From: Membranipora membranacea
Lineage: Eukaryota; Bryozoa; Gymnolaemata; Cheilostomatida; Membraniporidae
DNA length: 64,000 nucleotides
Assembly: GCA_914767715.1 (NCBI GenBank)
Contig: OU612068.1
Location: 2,234,001 to 2,298,000 of the forward strand
Reading direction: 5' to 3'
The position numbers and the translations under genes were made by a program. Of the stretch, positions 50,001 to 62,865 are shown piece after piece. The stretch's first letter is position 1. Each line of letters begins with the position of its first letter. Under the pieces are notes generated by a model. The model did no database searches. It was not told the origin of the DNA and saw only the letters and a program-made list of their open reading frames with translations.

Positions 50001-52968
50001 AGGCATGGACCTGATAATCTACTACTAAAGTAAATATTAATATAAATTAATTTTGACATCAGCGTAGCTGCTTATCGGGATTTTAGGCCTTGGCAGGGCC
50101 GTCACCTAACGTCTGTTGATGTTATGTATAATTGTTTTACAATGTGTTGGTGATTTACAATCATAAAATGAATATAAATGACAGAATCTTTATTTTCTAG
50201 GATTTATTTGAAAAGATCTGATTTACCAACATTAATTCCTGCACATCTATGTCATCTCAGTGAAGATGGATCTGCTTTTTGTAATAGAACGGGGGGGGGG
50301 GGGCGGTTTAGATTATAGATTATAAGAGCCCCTCTCCCAACTCCCCAGAATTTTTAGTTGGTATGACACAAGAATACAAAACCTTTATACAACAGTGTGA
50401 AGCTACAGTAGACAGACTTTTAATTTATCAAATGAACGGTTTACCTGTTGTACATGAGGATGTCAGGTTTCCAGACTACTTTCTGAGGCAGACGTATTTC
50501 TGTGATGTTACCATACTCAAGAGGATCCCATGCCAACTTATAGTCAATCCATCTCTGGAAAACCAAGAGTTAAAAATTAAAACATATATATATATATCAG
50601 TCACATATGTCAGATTTTGATCCAATCTCTTTAGATTAGTCGGTATCGGTAACTACCCTGCTGCATGTAAATACATACCTGTCCATATTATAGTAATACC
50701 AAAAGCCAATAATCTCTCTTGCTGTCATGGTTACACTTTTCTGATAAAATATGGATAAAAACACATCAGTTATCGGTAAAGTGTGATCATCTAAAAATTG
50801 CATGATCATCAATATGTGAAAGTTTGAGCAGGAGATTTGTGTCAGAGTTCACATTCGAGCAAGCAAAAGCTAGAGCTGTATCTAAATGAGAAGATCATGT
50901 GTGTATATACGTACATAGTCGAGCCATAGATTTGTGTTGATCATCTGATTCTTTTCATCCTAAAACAAGAGAAAACTTTACAGATTTCACTCATACATTA
51001 TGTACTGGCCGATGCTAACTAGGATATTATCTTTATGCAGTTTTGTGGAAAGGGTTGTAAATTTGGCAATATAGAAGTTGTCTACTCATAATATGATATT
51101 GTAAAAGTTGGTTTGGCTCTGCATGAGCACAAATCCATCCCATATAGGTTGTTATCATAGCAAGTGCTTCCTCTCTCCCGCATCCCTAGACTTTTCTTAG
51201 TTTTCACTTGATCAATAGCCCAATAGAATAACCTTTTTTTGTCACATATCAATGTCAGCACAGAAAGTATCGTCTGGCCAAACAACGTAATTGAGAGAGC
51301 AACAGATCCCAAACAGTTAGCCTAACTCTCTCTGTTTGTTTTCTTTTGTTACACAATCTCCCTCCGAATGTAAATATGACAAGCACTCCTTGTACTTCTA
51401 ATCTGTATCCTCTATTGCTCTTCTCGGTTTTCTTCCACATTTATTTTTAAAGTATGCGTGGTCCGAGAAATGAATTTCCACGGTTATGGTTTGGTAACTT
51501 GAAGTGATATGTCATTGGCATCAACTTTGTAGTCGATAAGTAGGTGTTGGTTTGAAACCATGACAATATTATAACATCAGTTTTAATGGATATATTGTGG
51601 GCAGTGCAAACTAAAGCCTTGCTAATCTTAATCAATAAAGAGCCTGGTCAGTAAGTGAAGTCTAGTCTCATATTTTCCTAAACTTGTACTGACCAGTGCA
51701 AACAATGGCAGCTTTGTTTATGTCTAACACTCAGATGAAATTACATAAGCCAGGTGGAGGTCTAATGCTCACTGGACACTCAGTCATGACCATCTCTGGG
51801 TGTGTGTTAAGAATTATTTTAGGTATTTTAGCTGACTTCTCACATGATAATGGCGCTTTCTAAGTTTAGTAGGGGGTTAAAATAATGAACATTCTCTCTG
51901 TATTGTTATTTTGAAGGCATTGACAAGCGTCAGCGCCGCAGCAGTCTAGTCCTTTGGGAACCACTCGGTTCTATCTATACCCGTTTACCAAGATTAACAA
52001 AACTACTGAGGGCTAGTACACCCAGATAGTACACAATGATAGTACTAACAATTGCGCCTGGGAGAATTCCTAAACCTAATTCTAAAAATTGCTAATATGT
52101 AATAATAAGCCACCTCCGCAAGTTGTGTTCTACTAGCTAGCTCATAAATTTTTCATTTGAAAATATAAATTCTTTAGACTGGGAACAGCTGTCACCTCTG
52201 AAGCAATTAACAAATAGGCATACATCGGTCAAGTATGTTGATTGTTTTATTAAAAAAATAATTAAATTCGCAAAGAGGTTTTTTTTCTAAATAGCCCCAG
52301 ATTTTTTTAAGATCACCAACACACCTTTCCTGTGATCAATCCCTGGTTCTTCAAAACATATAATGGGATAAACATCACCACACGCAAGCTCAGCTATACT
52401 TACCACATCAATGATGGATCGGAGAGTTACGATAAACTCCACTTTTAGGATAGCATTGTCTATTTTAGCAGGTCTCTCATAGGAGTTGTAAGCATCGATC
52501 AGGTTATTAATCAGCCGCACTTCCTGTGGTCCCGCTACTATACCTAGAATCGAAAGATCTCGGTTTTGATACATGTGCCATAAAAGGGGAGTGCAGCTGT
52601 TTGTTGTGGCCTTGCAATGCGATGCAAACATCGGTTTTATTTACAGGGTGAATGTGTTAGAGGAAAAATAGTGACAGTGACTCATGTGCTGGTACAATAT
52701 TATATATTTTAAAACTGCTGTTGGCGCTTATCATGCACATCTACATCTACGTTAAATTTTCACCAATGAGAAGCCTCTCTTTCACACAAAAATACTTCAG
52801 TAGTTGCGAAAAAAGGTTTCTCAATTTTAAATAACACAGTCAATTAGAACGAGAGAAGAGAGTACGGTAAAAGCAGTTTAAAATAATCTCGCCTGTCATC
52901 GGTAATACCTTACCTTGTATAATATAGTGGATTATGGTTAGGAGGACTTGCAGCTTGCCGTACCACAT
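47009..52968 (-). CDS. nicotinic acetylcholine receptor alpha7-type subunit 3
   Basis: Ten exons, minus strand: 52968-52914 (ATG), 52543-52404, 50959-50915, 50554-50445, 49557-49298, 49099-48902, 48564-48478, 48195-48086, 47808-47557 and 47269-47009 (TAA). They total 1518 nt, 505 residues. The signal peptide MWYGKLQVLLTIIHYIIQG is preferred over an in-frame ATG 69 bp upstream (53037), which would put a charged stretch before it. Loop A is WKPDILMYNS. The Cys-loop is SSCPIDIKWFPFDDQTC, loop B GSWTYDG and loop C YDCCPDNPY. M2 is [20 protein letters not shown]. After M3 comes [16 protein letters not shown]. The M3-M4 loop contains the vicinal cysteines EGGCCSGS. M4 follows [17 protein letters not shown]. 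The structure is exon for exon that of the gene at 35882-40949, so these are tandem duplicates. Confidence 0.95.
50291..50303. repeat. poly-G tract (13 G)
   Basis: An uninterrupted run of 13 G on the plus strand (13 C on the transcribed message) in the intron between exons 50554-50445 and 49557-49298 of the third alpha7-type gene. It stands out in otherwise AT-rich sequence. Confidence 0.9.
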
Positions 52969-53981
52969 GGCTACAACTCTGTGGAGACTAGGACTTCGTC
53001 CTCTGTTATATTCAGACCAAATATCAAACTGGGACACCTATTACTATCTACAAGTATAAAACAGAGGGCTCGTGTATTATCATAACAGATGAAAAATAAG
53101 GGCTGTCAGCTGTTAGGAAACTGTAGGGTCATTACAGCAATGCCACTGTTATGGTACATTTATGACAAAAGATAGCCATGGTGAACTTTGAACGGTAAAC
53201 TCCTAGTCCGAGAAAGAAACAGCAAGCCAAGTACATTCAGTCATTCAACAATAAAATAAGACTAGCCGTGTTTATGTGTCAAAAACAGGCAGAACATATC
53301 CAGAATATTTAGCTGTTGTCCCCATGCATAATGCACAGTCTGACGTTGTGATTTAAACATTACAATAGAGATTAGAGACATTCACTACTGGGAGATGTTT
53401 GTGAATTAAACAACCAGCAGGCATGAAACATTCATAATCCCTCAGACAAAACAAAAGAAAGGATAACTTTAGCTATGTAACAGCTACTGCTGAATAAAGT
53501 CTAAAGAAATTAATATTGACTTTGGGACTCTAGTAGCCAAAGAAAAACAGTGTCAATTTTTTTTAGGCAGCAATCATCTTGTTGATCAGGCCATTGTCAA
53601 GCGTCCTTGATGGAGTCACGTTACATGAGCTATTGAGAAATTCACCCATGCAAAGTTTGCAGAATGTATCTTGACTTCGAGTGCTTCTCAGTAATACTCT
53701 AACATTCTGCAAACTATATTATAATTGAGCAAAGAACATAACCCACAACAAATAAAGTCTCTTTCTTTCCCATCATCATATTCCTTTTTCTGCTGCCCAA
53801 ATTCTTAAAATGGACATGGATACTTGGCAGGCTGTTGGTAAGGTGATATGGGAGTTATTGTGAGAACGGAGCTGCTGTAACCTTACCACACACAACATGA
53901 ACATGTGACCAATACTCTATCGCCACATGATTAAATGATTAACGCAGGCTAAGAGAAAAAGAGATGATTAGAAATAGAAAC

Positions 53982-54025
53982 AGGAATAGGAGGCTGTCAT
54001 AAGAGGAATAGGAGGCTGTCATAAG
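53982..54025. repeat. 22-bp tandem duplication
   Basis: Two perfect copies of AGGAATAGGAGGCTGTCATA plus AG lie at 53982-54003 and 54004-54025. Confidence 0.9.
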
Positions 54026-54436
54026 CTGACAGATTGGAACAGTGAAGAGGATATTACCTAATATACAGTTAGTACATAGGAGTCACCGTCGAGTATAAAC
54101 TAACAGTGAAAATACATCCACTCGAGTGCTCTCATCTAAGGCTCATTATAAAGATTACAAGACATAGAAATGTTAATGCAAGCACATAGAGTGCCATTAG
54201 ATTAAGATGTCGTTGACACAGAATACACACACCCAAGTGCAAAAAGCTGCATACAGAAGCACTCTCGCAGGCTGTCGATAATGGGAGGGATTAAAGTAAA
54301 TGAGAAGATAGAGTTAGCCGCTGAAAGGATGCATTATAATAATGGCCAAAAATGAATAAGAGGGAAGAATGAGACCTTCTGTAATTTGATATGTAGCCTA
54401 CATAAAAGCCTAAAATCTGTACCCGTCTGAGAATAA

Positions 54437-54509
54437 CCTTGTCACGCGGCGGCGAATTTTTTGGTTTTTTTATTACTCCTAAAACCAAAAAAGTAGCTGT
54501 GTGACAAGG
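54437..54509. mobile_element. compact foldback element with CCTTGTCAC ends
   Basis: A 73-bp element begins CCTTGTCACG and ends GTGACAAGG. The inner arms also pair (TTTTTTGGTTTT against AAAACCAAAAAA), leaving a short TATTACTCCT loop. A shorter relative lies at 59552-59601, so this is a dispersed miniature inverted-repeat family without coding capacity. Confidence 0.7.
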
Positions 54510-57116
54510 CTAGCGAGAGAAGAGGAGCTCCTAGTTCAGAAAAACAGAAATTTGCTGTTTTGTCATATAATAGGTTTTGCCATTCTAACAATGCAGCTTC
54601 AACTTGGATCTCCCAACGTGTTCAAGCCAGTTTCATAGATGTGTTGTCATTGAGTTCCAAAAAAATTGTAGAGGCTTGTGCAAAAAGTTATGCTGGCGGA
54701 GATCATCACAATAACATTTAAAAAATTCTATTCGGGAAGTTCGAAAGACCCACACATTCAAGGGTAACCTCATTTTAAACATGTACTATCTTCTCAATTC
54801 TAAACCAGCTTTGAATGTTTTGATAGATAATTTTCATTATTACCCAAAATTTGGCACAGTTGCTTACCAAGTTGATATGCGTATCAGCAACACTGTAGTG
54901 ATATCCGGCGCAGCAAACCACAAATAAACTCAGATCTAGTTGTGTTCACAGAATTCATCAATATTATAATACCAACAGGCAGCTTTCTAATGCCCACTAT
55001 TTCCAAAAGTCTCGAAGGAACTAAGAAGCACACTGGATGTGCCCGCTGCCAGAAGAGAATGTATACTATCTGCTACCTTGAGTTAAAGGAAACATGAAGA
55101 TGATAACAAATCTGTATACTATACTGTTATACTGTAAGCTCTGAATCAAAATACTGATACACATATGGTACAGTTAAATATAGACGTAGCCTGTGATCCA
55201 AGGGGGCTCCTATGCTCTCAAGGATGGAGCGTCACTATGGAAAATCAGTAACAGATGCTAGATAATTTTGCAGGAGACCATGGCTTACAATCGAGCGGGT
55301 AGGAGTTGTATTCAATTTTGAATGACACTAGTTACATATTTTGCAATAAATATAGGATTTGAAATAATTCCATTATTGGTAGGTATTATTTTCCGATTAT
55401 TCATATAAAACAATCACTTACGATGCAGCATTTCACTCGCAACTTTTAATGTGTAACTTTGCTTTGTAAATTGGCTTAGATTGGATAACAGCTATTAGAG
55501 TAATTCCGAATGACCAGTACATCCCATCACATGGGATTATTTAGGCTAATTCTAATCTTTCCACTGTATGGTTATAATTTTATGCAGAATCTTAAAATTA
55601 GCTAAATGACTTTCGACTGTGTTTGGATTACAACTTTCAATGGTGTTACATAAACAGCTAAATCCAGTTCATACATATATACTGTATTAACAACACAAGT
55701 TATAAGGAGTTAAAACATGTGACTTGTAGTAAGGGATAACTGAATCCGGTAGTTAAACAATGTGTTGGTCTAAATTGGCTTCTGAAATGTGGATGATCTG
55801 TGAATGAAAGGTGTACGACTATTTTCAAACCCAGTATGTATTGTATACACATGGGCAACATTTTGTATTTTTTTCAGTATTCTTGTCTGTGACCATTTAG
55901 AAGCAGAGAGAGTATGGAGCAACAGCTGGCTGAACCAAGTAACATGAGCGAGAAGAAAAATCAAGCTTTACTCTGTTCCGGTTAAAGTGCGCATTTGCCC
56001 CGAAGTCACGGATAAGATTCACATGTCAGAAATAAGATAACACACAACAAAAGGTCAAGGCTGCAAAACTAGCTAAATAATACAAGAATGGCATGTGAAC
56101 TCTAGAATAATGTTGATAAACATGCAGAATTTTAAGTTACTCAATTATGTAGTGGTGAATGTACGTAAACGAACGTTCGAATCTCATGTTATTAACATAC
56201 AGTGTTGGCTACTGACCTGTTAGTGTTGGTCCAGTTTTATCCTCTAATTTCAGCACCAGTCTCCAACCTCAATGATAATTTCGGTCAGCTGTGTTGAAAT
56301 CTGATCCGCGATCACTGCTGTTTGATGGCGATAAGTGGGACTTTGGGTAGTTATGAGTCTTAATTGTCTTCTGTGAGACCATTATTTAATCCAAGTTTTC
56401 ATAGTGTTAAATAAACTTTGATGTGAAATAAAATGAATTCAGTATACTTTTACAATCACAACAATTAAACAAAGTGAGAGTCCTAATTAAAATCTAAATT
56501 AAATACTTGAGACTCATTTCTGTTTGAATGCTTTTGTTTTTGTTACTTCGAGTGGCCTAATAGCTGCTATTTCATTACAGCATAGGTAAACAATGCTCAC
56601 ACTGCAGGTATTGAATACTGCTGAAAAAACCTAAACTCAACTGAATGGATCGGTGAAAAATAAAGGATTCTTTGTATGGGTCTGAATATTACAGCTTTTG
56701 GACAAGTAGCGTATTATCACAATGATTATGATAATGATGACGCTGCTTTGTGTTTAATTAAAATATTCTCTGATTAATAACCAGCATATTCAGTGTCAAG
56801 TTGAGAGGAAAAATAGTTTCCATCTAGAAGCATATGATTGCCTCGTCCTCTTATTGAAATATTGCAAATTGCAAATTCCTAATCTCAGGGATACGTAACA
56901 CGCTTAGACTGAACTGGAAAGTGGAACCTTTACTATGTTATTCTAGGATACTTATATAACTAATGAGATCAAAAATAAGCGTTTGAAAGCCAATTATGTT
57001 TGTGAAACTTATTCCACTGTAAGGGCTTGGGACCAAACACAGGTGCAAACAAGAACAGGTGGGTATAAATAAAACAGTGATTTAGGTTTTCCCCTAATGA
57101 GATGAGTGTCAAACTT

Positions 57117-57122
57117 TTTATT
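57117..57122 (-). terminator. candidate polyadenylation signal of D8C gene 1
   Basis: AATAAA on the minus strand about 230 bp past the stop codon. The paralogue has one at a similar distance. Confidence 0.4.
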
Positions 57123-57353
57123 TATCAGACTTAATAAACTTAAAAACAATAGAAATAGAATACATCGCATCAATTAATGAATTATATAGGGAACAGAAGA
57201 CATTCATTTCAATTTATCACATAGTTAGATAATAGGAAGTGAATAGCAAAATACAAAATAAGTCACATTTCTTCTAACAATCAGAAGAGTCTTTGAATAT
57301 AAGTAGCGCTTTCCAATCGGTCAGATAGTGGCAGTGTCTGCACATGTGATGAG

Positions 57354-59059
57354 TTAATCATGAGTAGGGGCGACGTCCATACCACAGAATGTCCAGTAAC
57401 ACGATCCTGTACCCTGAACCTTATAGATAAAGTCTCCGGGTCGGTGAGAACATCTCTGTACTATCATAGGGCTAGCTAATGGCCATGTATACCTGTAAAA
57501 TAGAGGTCAGCAAGTTACCATTACTTCTTAGTCATCAGTAAACTTTCCAGGAAACCTCTTTAAACAAAGCAAATAAATAATTGTAAGGCAGAAGTTTTTT
57601 CAATCTCGATCAAAGTTGCAAGTTGTTTCATTGCTTATGGGGGTTATGTGCAGCTGCTCATATAGGAGGACAACTCTGTATGTCTAGCACAAGAAAAATA
57701 ATCTCAACATCCCACTGGTTCACCTGATTTTGACACAACTTAGGATCACTATGAGCTTACCAATTGCAGTTTCCGCCCCAGCTTCCATAGATGGGTACAC
57801 GCCAAATTTCTCCAACTTTTGTTGGCATATCAGCATTACTCCAGAATGAGCCATGGCCACCACAAGAATAATCAGGTCTGCAGGTATCTGCGAGCTGAGC
57901 ACCACCATCTCCGCTAAATCTGTAAATCATACACTCAGATGACAAATCTAGTACTTAACATTACGAACTCATATAGTTTTGTCTCCGTTGATCACCTGTA
58001 TGCATCACGCTACTTAGAACACAATTCCTCTGACCAACCATTCAGATTGGTTTCTGGGAATAATTAAAAAATTCAAATAATTTCTCTGTTGCATCGTTTT
58101 CGCGAGCAAGCCAACCATTTGTTACTACTAGTCAATGTAAGGGCACTCTTGAAGACAGGAAAGAGCTGATTTGAACTAGATGATGTCACAAGGAAATGTT
58201 GTGTAAAAGTAAAAGTTAATTTTGAGCTAACCTGAACCAATGCCTGGCATACTGAAGCTCTCTATCACAGGCAAAGAAGCCATTAGCTGGCTGTAGACGT
58301 GAGCCCTCAGCATCTTTCCTCCATGAACCAGTTAGATTGACGGTTAGTGCTGATGTACAAGGACCTATAACATATGAGGTAAGTAATACTGGAAACCGTG
58401 GGGTTACAGTAATTTATTGTTGATAATGGTAGCACAGGATCAACACCACTGATAGAAAACTGCAATTTTTACCTACAAAAACATTTTCAAAAGAAATGCA
58501 TGACATCTTACTGCCTGATAGTTGTTACTATATCATCATTGATCCTGTATCAAACTACATATATGTGTAGGCTAACAAGCAATGCAGGTTTTAAACATTT
58601 TACTTTTAATGTGTCCTTGAATACTGATCTTACCATCTATTGGGAGTGAAGTAGGGGGTTGTGTAGGGTTAGGATCTTGAGAATCTTCAGAACAATCTAA
58701 CTCTGAATCCAGGAATTCTCTCAACACTACCTCTTCCTCCGCGTCAACAGCCGACCTCCTTAGCCTACGACCAGCAACTGCCCAGAATAAGAAAAAAAGT
58801 GAGCATATCGAATCAACAAAGGCTTGTTGTCTTTTGCATGAACTTCAAAAGCCCTTCCAAACACACAGACAAAATATTACCCACCAGTTTTGTTGAGAGC
58901 GACAGCCTCACAGTGTTGATCTATTTTGCTCATAATCTCGTTCAGTCTCTCTTCCTTTGTTTCCAGCTCATTGTGCCTCTTCAGCTCTGACAAACTCATT
59001 GTAGCCGTCACACATGTCACAGCCAACGATATTATGGCTAGAGTTATAAACTTCTGCAT
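57354..59059 (-). CDS. secreted D8C (uromodulin/OIT3-type) domain protein 1
   Basis: Five exons, minus strand: 59059-58885 (ATG), 58777-58634, 58364-58232, 57919-57761 and 57492-57354 (TAA). They total 750 nt, 249 residues. The signal peptide is MQKFITLAIISLAVTCVTAT. A charged, probably helical segment follows (LKRHNELETKEERLNEIMSK, then IDQHCEAVALNKT). Next come a basic stretch GRRLRRSAVD suited to proprotein-convertase cleavage, an acidic and Pro-rich linker (SEDSQDPNPTQPPTS) and a C-terminal domain. That domain has exactly eight cysteines (PCTS, ACDRE, DTCRP, SCGGH, NCNW, QRCS, SCYW, TFCG) and WFRFSGDGGAQLADTC, the hallmark of the D8C domain of uromodulin, GP2 and OIT3. No ZP or EGF module is present. 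Function unknown; an extracellular, disulfide-rich protein is inferred. Confidence 0.9.
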
Positions 59060-59126
59060 TTTGGCAAGTCAAAATTAGAGCAGTATGATCAAGATTAGAA
59101 TGATTAGTAAGGATACATGATGCTGA

Positions 59127-59134
59127 CTTTTATA
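59127..59134 (-). promoter_or_regulatory. TATA box of D8C gene 1
   Basis: TATAAAAG on the minus strand, 68 bp upstream of the ATG at 59059. The spacing allows a start site about 30 bp downstream and a 5' UTR of about 40 nt. The paralogue has the same arrangement. Confidence 0.65.
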
Positions 59135-59551
59135 CCACTGCTGCAAAACCAACAGCCTGCAGAGTTTTCCTTATTTTCTAGAAATTGTTTATAAAATAAA
59201 TATGTGACTAATGCTCAAAACATGACTTGTGATGACCTGCCCTGGTCTGGCTCTGACCCTACGACCCTATGGTATGAGGAAAATCTGCATCCAGGATTTA
59301 ATGTATATTATTGTACTACTGCTTGCGCAACTTCTTACTGGCAGCGAACCAAGATTCGGGTGTTTTGGTAAACACCAATGAACCACAAAAATGATGCTGA
59401 TTACAATCTTCAATGGGAAAAATCATGATACCAAAGTTACTAAATACCAATGATTTGGCAGTATTTTGGCAGCTTTTTTGGCAGCTTTTATTATTCACAA
59501 AACTAAAAAACAGTTTTTAGATCAATAAGGAAAAAATAATTGGCATCGTTA

Positions 59552-59601
59552 GCCTTGACACGCAGCTAATTTTGTGTTTTAAAGTGGCCGTGTGACAAGG
59601 C
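59552..59601. mobile_element. 50-bp foldback element, GCCTTGWCAC ends
   Basis: It starts GCCTTGACACGCAGC and ends GTGTGACAAGGC. It shares its ends with the element at 54437-54509 and looks like a short member of the same family. Confidence 0.6.
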
Positions 59602-60557
59602 AAGAGTTCATAAGAAGGAAATTCTGTGCATAATGGTATGGTGGTTGGGTCTTTCCCCGTCTGCTTAGATATGAAAGCAGAAAGAAGGAAAACTTTTTAT
59701 TATGATTTCCTCTCAGTTGCAAAACTTTCCCGAGTATTCACTACTCATATTACAAGCGGCACATTCACCTCTACATCTGCCCTCAGGCCTCAGCCATGTT
59801 AGTAGATCAAATCGGATTAGATCCAATGTGTTTAGATACAGACACTCCTATTTCTCAGACAGCGTGAAATAATAGCTGTGCTGGTACCTGGAAATCTTCT
59901 TGGCTGTGGGGAAGGCATATATGTGTTAGCTAGCACCAGAGAATATTATTGTGCGATTCGTTCGTGTAGACATGCCTGAGTTTTACGTTCAATACAAGGA
60001 TATCATCTTCCGAATGCATGGAAAATTCAAGGTTTTCACCATCACAACAACTGGCGTTTATTCGATAACAATTCTAAGTTATTTCCAAGGACAAGCATGA
60101 TTCCGTAATGTCTTCTTAATTTTGGATTCAGTTTTGACTTATTCTTCAATAACCTAGCCGCTAGCTTTCTTGACAAATTCTGTTCTGGGTGACAAGGCAA
60201 AATGATAGCGGCAACAGGTTGCCACGACAGGGCACTGTACTTGGTAACTTTTTATGTGGAGATTTAGCCAATGATGTAGATAGATGTTTTGTTGCTAAAG
60301 AAGAAGAACATAAGTAAATTGAGGTGAAATATGCTCCTACTGCTGCAGACAGCAGGCTTGTTGTACACCCGAAAATACCATATGGTATACGGGTTTAGGT
60401 AGCACAACAAGTGAGCAGTCTCTCCATGTTATAATTCAGGCTCGTGCTGCAAAGCCATGTACGCTCATTATTTTAGACAATATGTTTTCTAAGTTTACAA
60501 GCCATTATGCAAGGTAATATATATTAGAATTAGGCCAACATATTATTGTCATTAACA

Positions 60558-60563
60558 TTTATT
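60558..60563 (-). terminator. candidate polyadenylation signal of D8C gene 2
   Basis: AATAAA on the minus strand about 245 bp past the stop codon. Confidence 0.4.
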
Positions 60564-60808
60564 TCATTTAATTTTGTTTTATAAAAAGATGACAACAAAA
60601 ATGAAGGTGTAACACATAATGCAATGTAGTGTAAAAGTGGATAAAAACCTGAACACAAAAAAATGATAAAAAGGAAAGGATGCTAATTGCTATATTATGA
60701 TGAAATGAATGATTACACATTATATTGCTGAAACTGATTAAAGTACTGTATTATATCATAGTTCTGCATATTTACAGGCTGTGTCTAGATTAGTCAGTTG
60801 TTCTGTGT

Positions 60809-62865
60809 TTAGGCTGGTGGCGAGATATCCATACCGCAGAAAGTCCAATAGCATGAACCACTTCCTTGGACACTGTATATGAAATCACCAGGTGTAGCAG
60901 AGCATCTCTGGACCATCATCGCAGCAGCCTGTGGCCAAAGGTACCTATCACCATGTAACAATAACGTCTAACATCAATTTATATAGTTGGAAAGAAAGCA
61001 AGGTATGCGCAAAACACCAAAATACACGGAGGAGACCAGATTTGTGTCCTAACAGGGTAGTACTAGTATGTTTTTGTGCATGACATGTCACTGACCATTT
61101 TATGGAGCTTTACTGCTGGACACTGGTACAGTTATTTCACTGTGCTTGATTGTACCTGTCTCAGTTTCATATCATAAATAGTAAAAGGCAGGGGGTATTC
61201 CAGAATGCAATATTCTAGAATTCCCAGAGAGGCAGGTCAATGATAGGCCAATGATTCCACTAGTGTCCCTTGGAAATTTAATCCTAAATCTGCATTGTTT
61301 TAATGCTGCTAAGTTGACCAACCATTGGTTAGAGCTTTTTATGTTATCTGGATAGAAGAGTTCCTAGAACTGGACTGATATTGACCACCTAGACTGCACT
61401 GTTGAGTCAACTGATCAATGCAAACACAAGCAAAAACATTTAAACATATTTGAAAATAATTCAAAATCTAGAATACATTGTAAAGCAAACATATCATGCT
61501 GATCTGAATAACTACTTCACTAACCATGTGCAATCACCATTCCAGCTTCCGTAGATTGGTACTCGTCTGATTTGTCCCACAGTTGTAGGCATTGTAGCAT
61601 TACTCCAAAACCCTCCATGTGCCCCACAGGAAAAAGCAGGCCTGCAGGTATCAGCCAGCTGTACTCCCGCATCTCCTGTGAATCTGATAAATAAAGTAAA
61701 GAGCATTTACTATCAGACATATTTGGAAAAATAAAAGTTTATAGAGTAAACAGCACTTCTGTATTAGCATCGCAGACTGACCGATGGCTATGATTGAGTT
61801 GAATGTCGTGGACATCACTTGGTATAAATGCTGCAACAGCTATGGGATGATATGGTGACAGTGGGAATATGTGTTAAGTGTTGTCCCCCTCGGACTTATT
61901 ATCAGTTCAACCGTACAACTGCCGGTTGGAAGTTTTATCATAAATACAATCGGTGATTTATTTTCCTTTGTCTTTATGAACAATGTTATAAGACTGATTA
62001 CCTGAACCATTGTCTTCCTTGCTGGAGTTCTCTATCACAAGCATAGAAACCGCTGGCTGGTAGAAGATTAGAACCGTTATCGTCTTTCCTCCATGAACCA
62101 GTCAAGTTAACAGTCAGCATAGAGGTACATGGTCCTGGTAGGAGAGAAGAACTGGTGTTATGAGACATTGATTTATCCATAATAAACCGAAGCGGTATAT
62201 ATTGAAACAATTATCAGGCTAAGCATACATTAGTACCCAACTTTTGCAACTTTCCCTACACAGTCTCCACCAAACCATAGACAATAAACAATAATCTATT
62301 CTTACCTTCAATAGAGGAAGGGCTCTCAGTGGGATTAGGGTCTTGAGAATCGTCCGGGCAGCTTAGCTCATCTCCTATAAAGCCTCTGAGTTGATTGAAT
62401 TTGTCAAGAGCTGACTGTCTTCTGTGTCTACTCCCAACACTATCTTCTGTAACAATAAAAAAAAGGAGAACAATTATGTCTATCCAACACAGGCATTATT
62501 GTTTAAATAAAGCTGGTTTCTGAGAACAAATATATCTCCGCAACACTTGCATTATTTGCTCAAAGTAATTGGCTAAAAATAACTGTCCATGACAGTGCCT
62601 CAAACCATTTTATATTGCTATATATAGAAAGCTTCTAGTATGCAAACAATTGAATTAAAATTAAAACAAAATAAATAGACTCACCTGTGCTATTGATAGC
62701 AACAGCTTCACAGTGCTGATCAATTTTATTCATGATTTCGTCGAGTTTCTGGTCCTTGGTCTCCAACTCATTGTGCTTTCTGAGTTCGGCCATGTCTTTG
62801 TCTTTGGTACATTTGACAAATGAAACAGCCAACAGCACAACAGCAATTGTCAAATATTTTTTCAT
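60809..62865 (-). CDS. secreted D8C (uromodulin/OIT3-type) domain protein 2
   Basis: Five exons, minus strand: 62865-62685 (ATG), 62446-62306, 62134-62002, 61683-61525 and 60944-60809 (TAA). They total 750 nt, 249 residues, the same exon count, phases and total length as the gene at 57354-59059. The signal peptide is MKKYLTIAVVLLAVSFVKCT; an in-frame ATG 33 bp upstream (62898) would spoil it. The N-terminal segment LRKHNELETKDQKLDEIMNK, then IDQHCEAVA, is almost the same as in the paralogue. The basic site is SRHRRQSALD. The linker again has DSQDPNPT. The D8C domain keeps all eight cysteines (PCTS, ACDRE, DTCRP, SCGAH, DCTW, QRCS, SCYW, TFCG) and ends FCGMDISPPA. A recent tandem duplicate; the function is unknown and secretion is inferred. 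Confidence 0.9.

Larger units (their letters stand above)
52969..57353. other. intergenic interval between the receptor array and the D8C genes
   Basis: About 4.4 kb. It contains a 22-bp duplication (53982-54025) and a foldback element (54437-54509). No exon with a recognisable product was found. The promoter of the third alpha7-type gene should lie just above 52968. Confidence 0.4.
59060..60808. other. intergenic spacer between the two D8C genes
   Basis: About 1.7 kb. It holds the TATA box of D8C gene 1, a small foldback (59552-59601), a lone GTGACAAGGC end near 60190 and the 3' region of D8C gene 2. No further exon was found. Confidence 0.45.

Noticed and set aside
52969-53037. Upstream in-frame ATG extending the third alpha7-type subunit
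   Set aside because: It would place a charged stretch before the signal peptide; the ATG at 52968 gives a normal leader.
53040-57300. A third D8C gene or a decayed receptor gene in the gap
   Set aside because: No eight-cysteine pattern, receptor motif or suitable exon was found on either strand.
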